The notes beneath the pieces are model-generated. The model saw only the letters and a program-made list of their open reading frames with translations. It was not told the origin of the DNA and did not search any database. This document shows positions 11,931-24,000 of a stretch of 64,000 nt of DNA, one piece after another (position 1 is the stretch's first letter; every line of letters starts with the position of its first letter). Location of the stretch: the NCBI RefSeq assembly GCF_000003195.3, contig NC_012879.2, positions 42,426,648 through 42,490,647 of the forward strand, in the 5' to 3' direction. The translations under genes were made by a program, and so were the position numbers. Source of the DNA: Sorghum bicolor (lineage: Eukaryota; Streptophyta; Magnoliopsida; Poales; Poaceae).

Positions 11931-14095
11931 TGGTTCAAACTTTTCCAAAAGAAAAGTTGACCATTAGACAAAATGTAGAACTTGATGAGTGTAACAAACT
12001 TTGTATTCATGACTTTTCCATTTGGGACAATCTAGGGTTCGGTCAAAGGGTGTTTTTATAAAAACCAATGCTTTGACTTTGGTCAAACTTGGTCAAATGG
12101 CCCATTTAATGACTTCAAATGAATAAAGTTTGAATACAAAGTTGTTAGAGATCATCAAGATGTCCATTTTATATATTGTCCATTTTTCCATTTGGATAAT
12201 TTTGAGCCAATCCTAATCACATTTCTATAAAATCCAAGACGGGTTTTGGTCAAACTAGGTCAAATGACAAACTAAATTAGTTAAAATAAAAAAAATTTGA
12301 ATACCAAGTTGTTAGATATCATCAAGATCTAAACTTTTTATATACACAACTTTTCCATTTGAGAAAGTTTAAGTTAACAATACTCACAAATTCTTGAATC
12401 TCACACAAACTATATGAAACTATATGTGTCAATTGTGGATTTTCAACTACACCTTCCCAAAACTTTGTCAAATGCAAAAATGGTCTATATATGAAATGTA
12501 GATTTTGATGAGTGGAACAATATTGGTATTCATGACTTTTCCATTCGAGACCATCTAGGGTTCCGAAACCACTGTGTGGCTATGAATTCTCTGAAAATTC
12601 AAAATTCAGTGGTTCAAATTTTCCAAATGAAAAGTTGACCATTAGACAAAATGTAGAACTTGATGAGTGTAACAAACTTTGTATTCATGACTTTTCCATT
12701 TGGGACAATCTAGGGTTCGGTCAAAGTGTGTTTTTGTAAAAACCAATGCTTTGACTTTGGTCAAACTTGGTCAAATGGCCCATTTGATGACTTCAAATGA
12801 AAAAAGTTTGAATACAAATTTGTTAGAGATCATCAAGATGTCCATTTTATATATTGTCCATTTTTCCATTTGGACAATTTTGAGCCAATCCTAATCACAT
12901 TTCTATAAAATCCAAGACGGGTTTTGGTCAAACTAGGTCAAATGACAAACTAAATTAGTTAAAATGAAAAAAATTTGAATACCAAGTTGTTAGATATCAT
13001 CAAGATCTAAACTTTTTATATACACAACTTTTCCATTTGAGAAATTTTAAGTTAACAATACCCACAAATTCTTGAATCTCACACAAACTATATGAAACTA
13101 TATGTGTCAATTGTGGATTTTCAACTACACCTTCCAAAACTTTGTCAAATGCAAAAATGGTCTATATATGAAATGTAGATTTTGATGAGTGGAACAATAT
13201 TGGTATTCATGACTTTTCCATTCGAGACCATCTAGGGTTCCGAAACCGCTGCGTGGCTATGAATTCTCTGAAAATTCAAAATTCAGTGGTTCAAACTTTT
13301 CCAAAAGAAAAGTTGACCATTAGACAAAATGTAGAACTTGATGAGTGTAACAAACTTTGTATTCATGACTTTTCCATTTGGGACATTCTAGGGTTCGGTC
13401 AAAGGGTGTTTTTGTAAAAACCAATGCTTTGACTTTGGTCAAACTTGGTCAAATGGCCCATTTGAGGACTTCAAATGAAAAAAGTTTGAATACAAATTTG
13501 TTAGAGATCATCAAGATGTCTATTTTATATATTGTCCATTTTTCCATTTGGATAATTTTGAGCCAATCCTAATCACATTTCTATAAAATCCAAGACGGGT
13601 TTTGGTCAAACTAGGTCAAATGACAAACTAAATTAGTTAAAATGAAAAAAATTTGAATACCAAGTTGTTAGATATCATCGAGATCTAAACTTTTTATATA
13701 CACAACTTTTCCATTTGAGAAAGTTTAAGTTAACAATACCCACAAATTCTTGAATCTCACACAAACTATATGAAACTATATGTGTCAATTGTGGATTTTC
13801 AACTACACCTTCCCAAAAATTTGTCAAATGCAAAAATGGTCTATATATGAAATGTAGATTTTGATGAGTGGAACAATATTGATATTCATGACTTTTCCAT
13901 TCGAGACCATCTAGGGTTCCGAAACCGCTGCGTGGCTATGAATTCTCTGAAAATTCAAAATTCAGTGGTTCAAACTTTTCCAAATGAAAAGTTGACCATT
14001 AGACAAAATGTAGAACTTGATGAGTGTAGCAAACTTTGTATTCATGACTTTTCCATTTGGGACAATCTAGGGTTCGGTTAAAGAGTGTGTTCATC
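11931..14095. repeat. About 678-bp tandem repeat array, 3.2 copies
   Basis: The block starting TGGTTCAAA recurs at 11931, 12610, 13287 and 13966, giving periods of 679, 677 and 679 bp. Copies are nearly identical, and each contains shorter echoes such as TTGTTAGAGATCATCAAGAT and TTGGTCAAACTTGGTCAAAT. Short open frames at 12700 and 13378 are simply the same repeat position and are not genes. The array sits between the tnp2 remnant and the internal repeat cluster. Confidence 0.9.
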
Positions 14096-14485
14096 AAGAT
14101 ATATATTTTTATATGATAAATAGATTTTTTATTTGATGAAAACAATACCCTACTAACATTCCGATTAATAAATAATAAAAATAAAAATTTTTACGTCAAT
14201 ATGATGTGAAAATAAATTTCGAGTTGATTGGATATAGTTTCTGTAAATTTATTGGGATAATATATTTTTGCATTAACAAAATACTAAACATTTCTTACAA
14301 AATCATTGCAAATTATAAAAATACAATAAGATATTTAAGGTTAAAAATTTTTAAGTGTACATTAAAAAAGATTACAATATATGTCACTGTTTAAAAAATA
14401 TTATGCAAAATATTTAATTTACTATACAATTTATAATATAAACTGTATATATAAACAATTGAAAAAACCCTAAACTAAAAAACAT
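14096..14485. other. AT-rich non-coding stretch
   Basis: Very AT-rich sequence joining the tandem array to the internal repeat cluster. One 62-codon frame (14206-14394) is composed of AT-rich codons and has no recognisable domain, so I do not call it a gene. Confidence 0.5.
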
Positions 14486-14690
14486 AGCACCGGCCCAAAG
14501 TGGGAACCGGTGCTAAAGGGTCCTAAAAATTTCAGGAGCCCGCCCTAGCGCGCGCAGGACCCTTTAGCATCGGTCCGTAGCACCGGCTGGTAACACGCGC
14601 CGGTGTTAAAGGGTCACTGCGCGTGTTACCAGCCGGTGTTAAAGACCCTTTAGCACCGGTTCCAGCCACGGACCGGTGCTAAAGGGTCCG
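14486..14690. repeat. Internal subterminal-type repeat cluster
   Basis: Contains the same ACCGGTGCTAAAGG units and palindromes as both ends of the CACTA region (for example at 14502-14520 and 14650-14688), but about 5 kb inside. It directly abuts a TATA box and a GC-rich leader. Its position suggests either the original left end of a second element or a duplicated promoter/subterminal module. Confidence 0.8.
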
Positions 14691-14693
14691 CCC

Positions 14694-14702
14694 CTATATA
14701 AG
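14694..14702 (+). promoter_or_regulatory. TATA box CTATATAAG upstream of Transposase_24-type gene
   Basis: A good TATA box lies 4 bp after the internal repeat cluster. It is followed by a pyrimidine/GC-rich leader (14703-14935) containing short direct repeats of CGTTCGTCTCCCCAGCGCC. The next coding exon starts at about 15974, so a leader intron in the AT-rich stretch is likely but not demonstrated. Confidence 0.5.
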
Positions 14703-14979
14703 CGCACAGGCGCCCTGGATCTGGGCAGTTCCCTTCGTCTTCGTCTTCGTCGAGCAGAGACCTCCGTCGCCGCCGTCCAGCGCCGCCCGTTCGTCTCCCC
14801 AGCGCCGACGTTCGTCTCCAGCGCCTCCCGTTCGTCTCCCCAGCGCCGCTGCAGCGGCTATCTCCACCAGAGCCGGCCGGCCACTGGCCATCATCTCTCC
14901 TTCGACGAACTCCGATCCCCGCCACGATCCTACATATATTCATCGATCTATATATATGCATGAATGCCATCAGTTTATA

Positions 14980-15939
14980 TATGTAGACTAAAATTGTATA
15001 TATGAATTGTATATATATATATATATGAATACCAACAGTTTCGATGAATAATATGTTATATATATATATATCTTATATATGTATGTATGTATGTATATAC
15101 ATACTATTATTCTTGTATCATTTTGTATCATTTTGTTCTTGTATCATTATTTTATACTATTATTTTGTATCATTATGTATATATACTATTATTTTATATG
15201 CACTTATGTACTATTATTTTGTATCATTATATATGCACTTATATTTTATACCAATAGTTTATATACTATTATTTTGTATCATTATGTATATATATGCACT
15301 TAATACTTATATTATTCTTGTATCATTTTGTAGTAGTATTAATTTTTTTAGTACATTATTCTAGGTGCAAGTGTATTACTTGGCTTAAAACATATACTAT
15401 TATTGTTTATACTATTATTATAGTATTATTTTTTAGTATATTATTATAGTATATTACTTGGCTTAAAAGACTTTTTAGTATGTTATTCTAGTATATTATG
15501 AATTGTAGTGTTTTGAATTGTTATGAAATATATTGTGCTAGTATATTATTCTAGTGTTATTGTCCGTATTATTTTTTTAAGTATTATTTTTTAGTTTGGA
15601 GCACTCTAGCACTTATATTATTCTTGTATCATTTTGTAGTATTAATTTTTTTAGTACATATTCTAGGTGCAAGTGTTTTATTTGGCTTAAAACATATACT
15701 ATTATTGTTGATACTTTTATTCTAGTATTATTTTTAGTATTATTTTTTAGTATATTATTCTAGTATATTACTTGGCTTAAAAGACTTTTTAGTATATTAT
15801 TCTAGTATATTATGAATTGTAGTATTTTGAATTGTTATGAAATATATTGTGCTAGTATATTATTCTAGTGTTATTGTCCGTATTATTGTTTTTGGCTTAA
15901 AAGACTTATATTATTCTAGTATATTTCTTATCTTATATA

Positions 15940-15973
<34 letters not shown>
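14980..15973. repeat. TA/TTA-rich low-complexity stretch with a 300-bp duplication
   Basis: Degenerate TATACTATTATTTTGTATCAT units fill 15000-15310. A longer block containing TTCTAGGTGCAAGTGT (15359-15374) and GGCTTAAAACATATACTATTATTG recurs about 300 bp downstream (15661-15710). A (TA)n tract ends at about 15975. Open frames here are low-complexity artefacts. Confidence 0.8.
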
Positions 15974-15977
<4 letters not shown>

Positions 15978-18362
15978 TTGCAGACATAGAACTGGCTGAC
16001 CGTCCTCATGATGATCCTGATTATATGGAAGCTGCCATTCAAAATATGATCGACGACGGTAGTCAGTACTTTATTGATTACCACGAGATCATGCAAGGCA
16101 ATCCGACTGAGCAACAAGAGGGCAATGACCCTAAGCAACAAGAGGGCAATGCACCTGAGCAACAACTTGTCGTGCAACAAGAAGAAAATACTGGCGAGGT
16201 ATATGTAAATGTAATCATATATAATTAATGCATCTCTTACATTAGGTTTTAGACTTATTACTTGGTTATTAATTTAGTATTTTTGTTTCTATATCTACGT
16301 GTAGCCTTCTGGATCGACCTCTACGGGGAGAAGCGTACCTCCACGAGGGCCAAAGAAGCCATTGGAGGGCCGCTATGTAATCTCTGAGTTTGAGATAGCT
16401 ACAGGCAGACCACTTGGTGAACATGCAAATAAATATGTTAGTCACTGTGGATATCTTGTGAGAGATCAAATATCGATCAGTGCTCGTGAATGGAGAGAGA
16501 AGCGAGGTGCTCCTGAGATCAGTTTTGTCTCTGATCGTGACAAGGAGTTAGTTTGGAAAGCCGTCACAGACGTTTTCACCTTCGACACCAACAATGAAGA
16601 GTTGAAGGTGCGAATTTATGACTGGACTATGAAGAAGATGACAGTACTCTTCCAGAATTGGAAGAAGACTTTGTACAATAAATATGTCAAGAAAAACAAA
16701 ACTCCAAATTTCAACCTCAAGCAATACGTAAAGCTGAGGACCTTCTGGGATGACTTCGTGCAGTACAAAACATCAGAAGAGGGCGAGGAACGAGCCATTA
16801 GAAACCAAGAGAATGCAAGTAAAAAGACATACCACCATCATATGGGATCAGGTGGTTATAAGAGTGCTGTTCCCAAGTGGGACCGAATGGAATAGGAGAT
16901 GCTTACTAGGGGGTCACACCCGAGACAATAGCAAAGAATTGGAGCGAGCGCTCCAAGCATCGGTTCTATAGTCATGGGGGAAGCGTGGGCCCAGACACCG
17001 GGGCACTAGTTTGGAGCCAAGAAATCTCTAGAGCAGCAGAGAGACTAGTCCGTGCACGAGAGGCGGTTTAGTCTAGTGAGTTCAGGCCTAACAGGGAGAA
17101 GGATGAACTCACCTATGCGCTTGAAAATCCTGAGCACGGTGGGCGTACGATAGGCTATGGGGCAGTTCCGTGGCTGCAATCATTCCAAGCCGATCAAGAT
17201 ACCTACAGAAGCCGCCAGAGAAAGAAGGATGAGGAGGCAGAGCGGATCCGCCGCCTAGAAGCTTTTGTTCTGCAGTTAGAAGAGCGCGAGAAAGCTCGTG
17301 AAGAATGGATGGAGGCAGAGATTCAAAGGCAAGTGCAAGCAACACTTAGTCAAATGACGAAAGGGCAAGGTACATCACAGCCTGAGGTCAATGTTAGCCC
17401 CCCAGGCCAGTTGAAAAGCAGTTGTGCATCCACGGATGTACCAACCACTCAGGATGACACGAAGCTACACTTCCCCGTGGATGATGTCACAGAGGCTTTT
17501 ACTACCTGTGAGCTGCATGTACCAGATGGGAATGCAAGCAAAAAGATGGCTATCGCTGTTGTCAACCCTATGGACCGAACGAGAACTCCAAGAATCCATA
17601 ATCGACCAGTACCTAGTGGAGATGCTAGCGTCTCGGTTGATAGGGTTGAGAAAGGTTGTGGCAATGTGCCTCTAGACATAGAAGGGGGAGACGGAGAGAA
17701 GACCTTAGGTGAAGCTGAGAAGACATTTATTTGTTGGCGCAAGCGCTTCATAATTATTCCTCAACATAGGTTTGTGTGTGATTTTACTTCTTATATTATT
17801 TATTATGTATTGAAATTAAAAAATTTTGCTCACAAAACTTGTAATTGTTTTCTTTGCAGGGACTCCTCCAACCTAAGTCCAGTTCTCTCCCCAGCGCATC
17901 ATAGTGCTGCGGGCGGTGACAATGCTGGATCTCCTCCAACACCTGCGGCGGCCACACCGACCCCGCCACCGCCTCCACCACGGTCTCCACCTCCTCCACC
18001 GAGGTCTCCAACTCCTCCACCACGTTCTCCAACGCCGAAAAGATCGGCCCCACCACCTCCACCGCCTGCACCGCCCTCTCCAAAGAGTGCACGGTTGGTC
18101 CCCTCGCCTCCAAAGCGAGGTAGTCAGAAGCGGTCCGCCCAAGAAAGACCGAAGTCATCGGTCCCACCTCCAAAGAAGGCTGCCTCAGCAAAGAGAGCTA
18201 AGACGCCAGAAAAATTACCTTACGAAAAGAGTGAAGAGGAGGTAATTGCTACATCCAAAGCTGAGGTCAATCAATTTTTTGATAAATTGAAGGAGGATAG
18301 GAAAAAATGGCTTAACCTTAGAAAAGCCGTACTTTTATGTAAAGCCATCGGAACTGAGGCAG
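15974..18362 (+). pseudogene. Transposase_24-type (plant En/Spm, TNPA-like) gene, broken
   Basis: Exons are about 15974-16198, 16305-17769 and from 17860, with GT-AG borders. The middle exon has the family hallmarks: GRYVISEFEIATGRPLGEHA, a basic stretch, the HHHMGSGGYKSAVPKWDRME block, SHGGSVGPDTG, and a Glu/Arg-rich coiled coil (about 17190-17340). The final exon is strikingly proline-rich (about 17935-18090) and then Lys/Ser-rich. Lesions: a TAG at 16893-16895, a frameshift in the G-run near 16908-16913, a second TAG at 17069-17071, and a frameshift near 18320. The frame after the last shift enters the Ulp1-like part, so the two may once have formed one long polyprotein. TNPA-like proteins bind subterminal repeats and help the transposase. 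This copy should be non-functional. Confidence 0.75.
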
Positions 18363-19907
18363 AAGGTGGCGGACCATCAAAAGAAGCAACGCGAAGCTCA
18401 GAAAAAGCCAGCACTTTCAAACTATGAGCGGTCTCTGGTCAAGTCTTCACAGCCTAAGAAGATAGTAGGAAAGGGGGTGCCACAACTCGGAGAAGTATCA
18501 AAACCGGTGCCCCCTTTGATTGTGCCAAATCAATACGGCTCAAATGAAGACTTGATGCCAAAGAAATCCTTAGCGTTGTCAGAGCTAGACTCGCTTGAGC
18601 GTTACTTTGGACAGAGCAGTTTAAATATGGAAGAAACTGCCGCCATTCTTGGATGCCAAACATTTGAAAAAGCCGAGGTAGTTGATCAATGGAGGGCAAG
18701 ATATGAACCGGGTAGGAGTCTATTCGACCCTAAGCGTTTACATGAGCTCGGCACACAAATGTTTGCAATAAACAAATGGTGCATTGAGGCGTCTAAAAGG
18801 GGAGAGAATTGGATTTCTGTTCATATTAGACAACATCACTACTTCCGTGGAGATGACCTCATATACGTGCAGTTCGAAGAATTGCACCAATTATGTCACC
18901 TCGACGCTCTCGACAAATCTCTTGTCAGTTGCTTTTGTCTGTAAGTATTTTTTTCTTTTTATTATACTTCTAACTTCTTTAATTACATGTATATAATCCT
19001 TACACACTTAGGATTTGTATGTATATATGCAGGCACCAAATGAGAGAGCTCAGAATGAGAAGTGACAATAGTATTGGGTTCGTTGACCCTTATATTGTTT
19101 TCAAGGCTCCGCAGGCAGTGTGGACAGCAGATCATGAGACAGAAATCTGCACCAATCTTATGAGGTTCTTTGTGAACCAAAAAGAAAAACAAAAAATACT
19201 CTTCCCCTTCAACTTCGAGTGAGTTATATAGTTATTAAGTGCATGCATATTTTATTTTACATTATAGGACTGACTATATATATGTGTGTGTAAACAGCTT
19301 TCACTGGATACTCATGGTCATTGAAATTCCCAAGAACCGGTTGATAATCTTTGACTCAATGAGAAAACCACAAGAAAATTATCAACAAATGGTAAACATT
19401 ATTCAAAGGTACGTAATATCGATCTCAGCTACAAAAATATCATAATATGACTCTGTAATTATTAGTTCACGATCCACAATGGCTGTGTATAGGGTTTGGG
19501 AAAGATTCATTGACCGTGAACATCTCAGCGGATGTAAAGCGCCGCTTAACATAATACATCCACAAGTAAGTTCTACTAGCTAACAAACTTTCGCTAACTT
19601 TTAGCCTTCTTATTGTCGTGGTCGTGAATATTTTTATATATATATAGTACAGTGGTGTTTAAGACAAGAAGGGGGGAACAATCTATGTGCATATTACGTA
19701 TGCAAATTTATGATGGCACAAGTCAATCAAACACCCACAGAGACGCTCAGAGTATGTTACATGTCTCTTTTCATTATCTCCTGAATTATATTGAATAACT
19801 TAGATAACTAATACCTTTTTTATTTATTTCAAATTAAAGACGGAATGGTTGAGGGAAAAGGTCCTACAACAAGACCGAATCAAAGCTATCCAAGAGACGA
19901 TAGCAGG
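18320..19907 (+). pseudogene. Ulp1/C48 cysteine protease-like gene of the CACTA element, 5' part
   Basis: Exons: about 18320-18940, 19033-19218, 19298-19408, 19493-19565, 19653-19751 and 19840-19907. All have GT-AG borders and compatible phases. Family features in order: RGENWISVHIRQHHYFRGDD, LHQLCHLDALDKSLVS, FVDPYIVFKAP, the catalytic His in FHWILMVI (19302-19304), the Asp in IIFDSM (about 19353), and the Gln and Cys in QWCLRQEGGNNLCAYYVC (Cys codon 19685-19687). This His/Asp/Gln/Cys arrangement is that of Ulp1-type (SUMO/ubiquitin-like) proteases, which are often carried by plant transposons. The last exon is cut at 19907 by the Tat retrotransposon. The coding tail resumes at 34196. The catalytic residues are intact, so activity was plausible before the upstream lesions and the insertion. 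Confidence 0.8.
19903..19907. repeat. Target-site duplication GCAGG, left copy
   Basis: GCAGG immediately precedes the 5' LTR and recurs immediately after the 3' LTR at 34191-34195. This proves a normal integrase-mediated insertion into the Ulp1-like exon. Confidence 0.95.
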
Positions 19908-20955
19908 TGTCGAGGGTATCGGTAAGGGGTACCCTCAGCGATGCGCATTATGAGATTGCCCATACAAAGGTTGGGACCCCCAATTCGACGCCTTAATCTT
20001 ACTTACGCGCCGCCGACGACGGTCGCAGCCTCGAATACGGAAATAGCGTCGAGCGAACCGGTCAGGGCTCGAGCAACGACTACCGTCGAAGACGGAAGCG
20101 GGCTCAAGCGAACCGAGAGACGTCGAGCGTTAGGACACTGTCCGCCGCCTGACGCGCGCACGCGGGCGGGAGCATTAAATGCATCTGACGTTTCCCACCT
20201 AACACCCGGGTCACGGAAGGCGTGATAGGGAACAAGCCTCTGTCCCATCGTTCTTTTTGCAGCCTTCCCACCGAACGACCCAGGGTGCGTCAGGACGCAG
20301 GAAACGAGGATGGAACGTCTAATCGGGACCCCCTCGAGACACTCAGGGTCAGCGCTCCGGGTGTCAGCCTATTGCGCGGCGCCCGACCCTCGACCGAACG
20401 AGGTCCCTTCCCGGGAACAAGTCGGGCATCGACTGACAACACCACAGCTGCTCCGCCGGATCCGCCACCATGCCATACGAGCGTGCGATCTCAGAACCAG
20501 CGCAAGGCGGCTGGCAGGACAATACGCAGGAGCACGCGTAATCATCACCAAGCTATCAAGATGGGACGGCTCGAGGCCATGACGTACGGAAGCCTCGAGT
20601 AGGTCAGCGCTCCATGCGGCTATCGATCCCTACTCAAATATCCATGCATGTACCCTTTGTCTCTCCTTGGAGCTATAAAAGGAGGGACTCAGGAATGGAA
20701 GGGAGAGAACACAACGCAAGCACACACACACACACACGTAGTAGAGCGACACATTTCATTCCACGCTTGTATTCGCCCCTGTACAAGCACTTAGGTGCAA
20801 GATAATACAAACTCCCTCCCCCCGCTGGACGTAGGGCCTTCTCTTGCCCGAACCAGGATAAATCTCTGTGTCTTCTTGCATCACCATCCGGAAAGGGGAA
20901 CACGCATACAAATTTACTCGTTGGTGTGACCCCCCCCGGGGAAAAAACACCGACA
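19908..20955 (+). repeat. 5' LTR of Tat element (1048 bp)
   Basis: TGTCGAGGG...CACCGACA. It contains a TATA box (CTATAAAAGG, 20673-20682), a (CA)n run near 20720-20740 and a C-run before the end. Compared with the 3' LTR it is 3 bp longer, explained by one CA unit and one C. Confidence 0.95.
20673..20682 (+). promoter_or_regulatory. LTR TATA box of Tat element
   Basis: CTATAAAAGG about 270 bp before the LTR end, in a GC-rich context. The identical site in the 3' LTR is at 33911-33920. It probably drives the genomic RNA. Confidence 0.7.
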
Positions 20956-20957
20956 GT

Positions 20958-20975
20958 TGGCGCGCCAGGTAGGGG
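20958..20975 (+). promoter_or_regulatory. Primer-binding site of Tat element
   Basis: TGGCGCGCCAGGTAGGGG lies 2 bp after the 5' LTR. This site type is common in grass Tat-lineage elements. I do not name the tRNA. Confidence 0.8.
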
Positions 20976-21013
20976 TCCTGCGTGTTTTTCACCGATTTCC
21001 CACCACTTTCCGG

Positions 21014-24000
21014 ATGGCTACTCCTGCCTCGCCGCTTCCGCACTCCACGGTGATTTGGTTTGGGAGTCTCGAGTTCATGTCTACGGGCTTCGGCTACGAC
21101 ATGATCTTGCTCTCGGTCAAAGGACCAGGAGGAGTCCGCGTTACGCCAGCGCGGTTGAAGGCTCCAAGACGCCCTCACCACCACGCCTCCCCGCCTAAGA
21201 AGAGGCGCGGGCAGCACCATCGCGGCCCCCTTGCTTCGGCACGACCAACAACTCGTGCAAGGCAGGATGCGGGCCACGGGTCGGCAACACCGTCTGACCG
21301 AGCAACAAGCGCGACGACTCAGCACCACGCGACGACGGGGGGAGACGCGTCTCGCGCATCCTCCCCCACCGCAGCTAGGCTACCTCCACGTGGGTTGTTC
21401 TCTCCAAGGACGGCACTGCCGTTCGGATTGGACAACGCCGCGGCATCGCTCGCCAAGACGATATGCCCAAACGCTCAGACATACGTGGAAAGACCAATGG
21501 TCATCCCACGTAGTTCCGAAGAGCGGCGGCCGACGTCCGAACTGCCGGACCTTTCCCAAGTACGGGGCCTCCGCCGTCTAGGCCCCGGACGATACTCGAT
21601 CACCTCCCTCAGGCAACAATGGCTGGAGGAAGGACGTGAATATCTCCACGCTGCCGAGCCGGACTCCGACTCCGAGACAGACAGTTATGACCCTACGAGG
21701 GAATGCTATCACCTCGACGGAGCGGCAGAAACCACCGACGAGACACGGGATGCTGTTGCGGGTGGACGAGCCCCCGCGGCGCAAGAAGACCCCAGGACGC
21801 CTGGGAACGACGGACGGTTCGACCCTCTTCCTCAGGAAGATAGAACTGCGCAGCTCGCGCAGTTGCGGGAGCTCAAGATGAAGCTCGACGAAGATCGCGA
21901 GCGCCTCGTCCTGCTCGAGCAAATCCTCGAACAAGACCTGCCCTACCCGCCAGGCGGAAGTGTCCGCAGACGCGCTCGAGAGGTACATCGACAGATCGTC
22001 GGTGACACGGAGGCGGAGCAACCCGTCGGCCGTTTCCCTCGAGCAGGCCAAAATGTAGTGGCAGCGACGATGCTGCTACGTAACATGCCAGAACCATCGA
22101 ATTCCCAGGCCCGACGAATTCGAGATGAAGTTCAGACGTTGCTCCAGGTGGCAGCGGTTCAGCAGGCCGAAAGTTCAGCATCTCGACGACGAGGAGCTGC
22201 CACAGAGAAGCGCGACGAACAGCCTCTAATCGAAGAGGAGGTGTCTGTCCAGCAACAACCTCCCCCTCGAGGCAGAAAAACCGCTCTCATCCTCCCTGCC
22301 GACAATCAACGTCGACACGACGCGCGACACGACGTCAGAGAAAGTAGACGCCGACGGCACGGAGACGCGGAAGAACGTGGCTATAGCGCGCATCGCGGTG
22401 GGAGGTACGACAGTGACGAGGACCGGGTGGCCCCCGAGCCTCCAGGCCCGCGGGTGTTCAGCAGAGCAATTCGCAGCACACCCCTGCCTAGTCCATTCCG
22501 ACCCCCAACCAGCATCGCGAAGTACAATGGAGAAACCAAGCCAGAGCTATGGTTGGCCGATTTCAGGCTGGCTTGTCAGCTAGGCGGCGCTCGGGGGGAT
22601 GATCGAGCCATCATCAGACAACTACCTCTTTTCCTCTCCGACACCGCCCGTCGATGGCTCGAGGAACTCCCAGCCAATCAGATTCATAACTGGGTTGACC
22701 TGGTCAGAGTCTTCGAGGGTAACTTCAAAGGGACCTATATACGGCCAGGGAACTCGTGGGACCTCAGCAAATGCAAGCAGAAGACAGGAGAGACTCTTCG
22801 AGAGTACGCTCGACGCTTCTCGAAGCAACGCACTGAGTTACCACACATCCCCGACCACGACGTCATCTTGGCGTTTGTCTCGGGCACCACCAGTCGAGAC
22901 TTGGTGCGGGAATTAGGCCGCAATCGACCTCAGACCGTCGACGAGCTGATGGACGTAGTAGCTAACTACGCGGCAGGGGAGGAGGCAGTCGGCGCTTTCT
23001 TCAGCTCAGAAGGAAGAAAAGGCAAGCAGCCCGTCGACGAAGAAGGGACTTCCAGTCGAGGCCTCAAGAAAAATAAAAAGAAGCAGAAAGTACGACAGTT
23101 CCACCAGGGAGACTCGGGTGACGACCTTGTTGCCACGATGGATCGAAAGAAGCCGCGAGGCCCTCCGGAGGGAGGCATCTTCGACAAGATGTTGGAGGAG
23201 CCGTGCCCTTACCATAAGGGAGGCGCTAACCACAAACTCAAGGATTGTCGCATGCTGAGAAAGCATTTCGACGGTCAGGGGCTCAAAAAAGATGCGCGTG
23301 ATGACTCCAAGAAGGAGAAGGCTGGCGGCAAGGAGGACAACAAAGATGACGACGGCTTCCCCGCCGTCCACGACTGCTACATGATCTATGGCGGGCCTTC
23401 GACTCAGTTGACCACGAGGCAACGCAAGAGGGAGCGTCGCGAAGTCTTTGCGGCAAGGATGGCAGTGCCTCAGTATCTTAGCTGGTCAAGCACTCCCATC
23501 ACCTTCGACCGAGAGGATCACCCCGACAAAGTGGTCGCCCCAGGCGTCTACCCGCTCGTCGTCGACCCCATCATCGTCAACACCCGACTCTCGAAAGTGC
23601 TGATGGACGGCGGCAGCAGCCTCAACATCATCTACCTCGAGACCCTCGATCTCCTCGGCATCGATAGAGAACGCCTCCAGCCGAGCGCCGGCGGCTTCCA
23701 TGGCGTCGTACCAGGGAAAAAAGCACTGCCAGTAGGTCGAATCGACCTACCGGTCTGCTTCGGAACGGCGGCCAACTTCAGGAAGGAGACCCTCACCTTT
23801 GAGGTGGTTGGGTTCCGAGGCACGTACCACGCCATCATCGGACGCCCGGGCTACGCGAAGTTCATGGCTATACCCAACTACACATACTTGAAGCTGAAGA
23901 TGCCTGGTCCCAAAGGCGTCATCACCATCAGTTCTTCCTTCGAGCACGCGTACGAGTGCGACGTCGAGTGCGTCGAGTACGGGGAGGCGGTCGAGAGCTC

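Noticed and set aside
12700..13572. Two nearly identical 64-codon frames
   Set aside because: They are the same position in successive units of the 678-bp tandem array. There is no domain, and the third unit does not preserve them.
11931..14095. Possible CRISPR-like repeat-spacer array
   Set aside because: The units are long tandem copies with no short repeats separated by unique spacers, and the DNA is plant nuclear.
15044..15364. 106-codon frame rich in Tyr/Ile
   Set aside because: Translation of low-complexity TAT/ATT repeats.
20222..20602. 126-codon frame, repeated exactly at 33460-33840
   Set aside because: Lies in the LTRs of the Tat element. The identity reflects LTR identity, and no start context or domain is evident.
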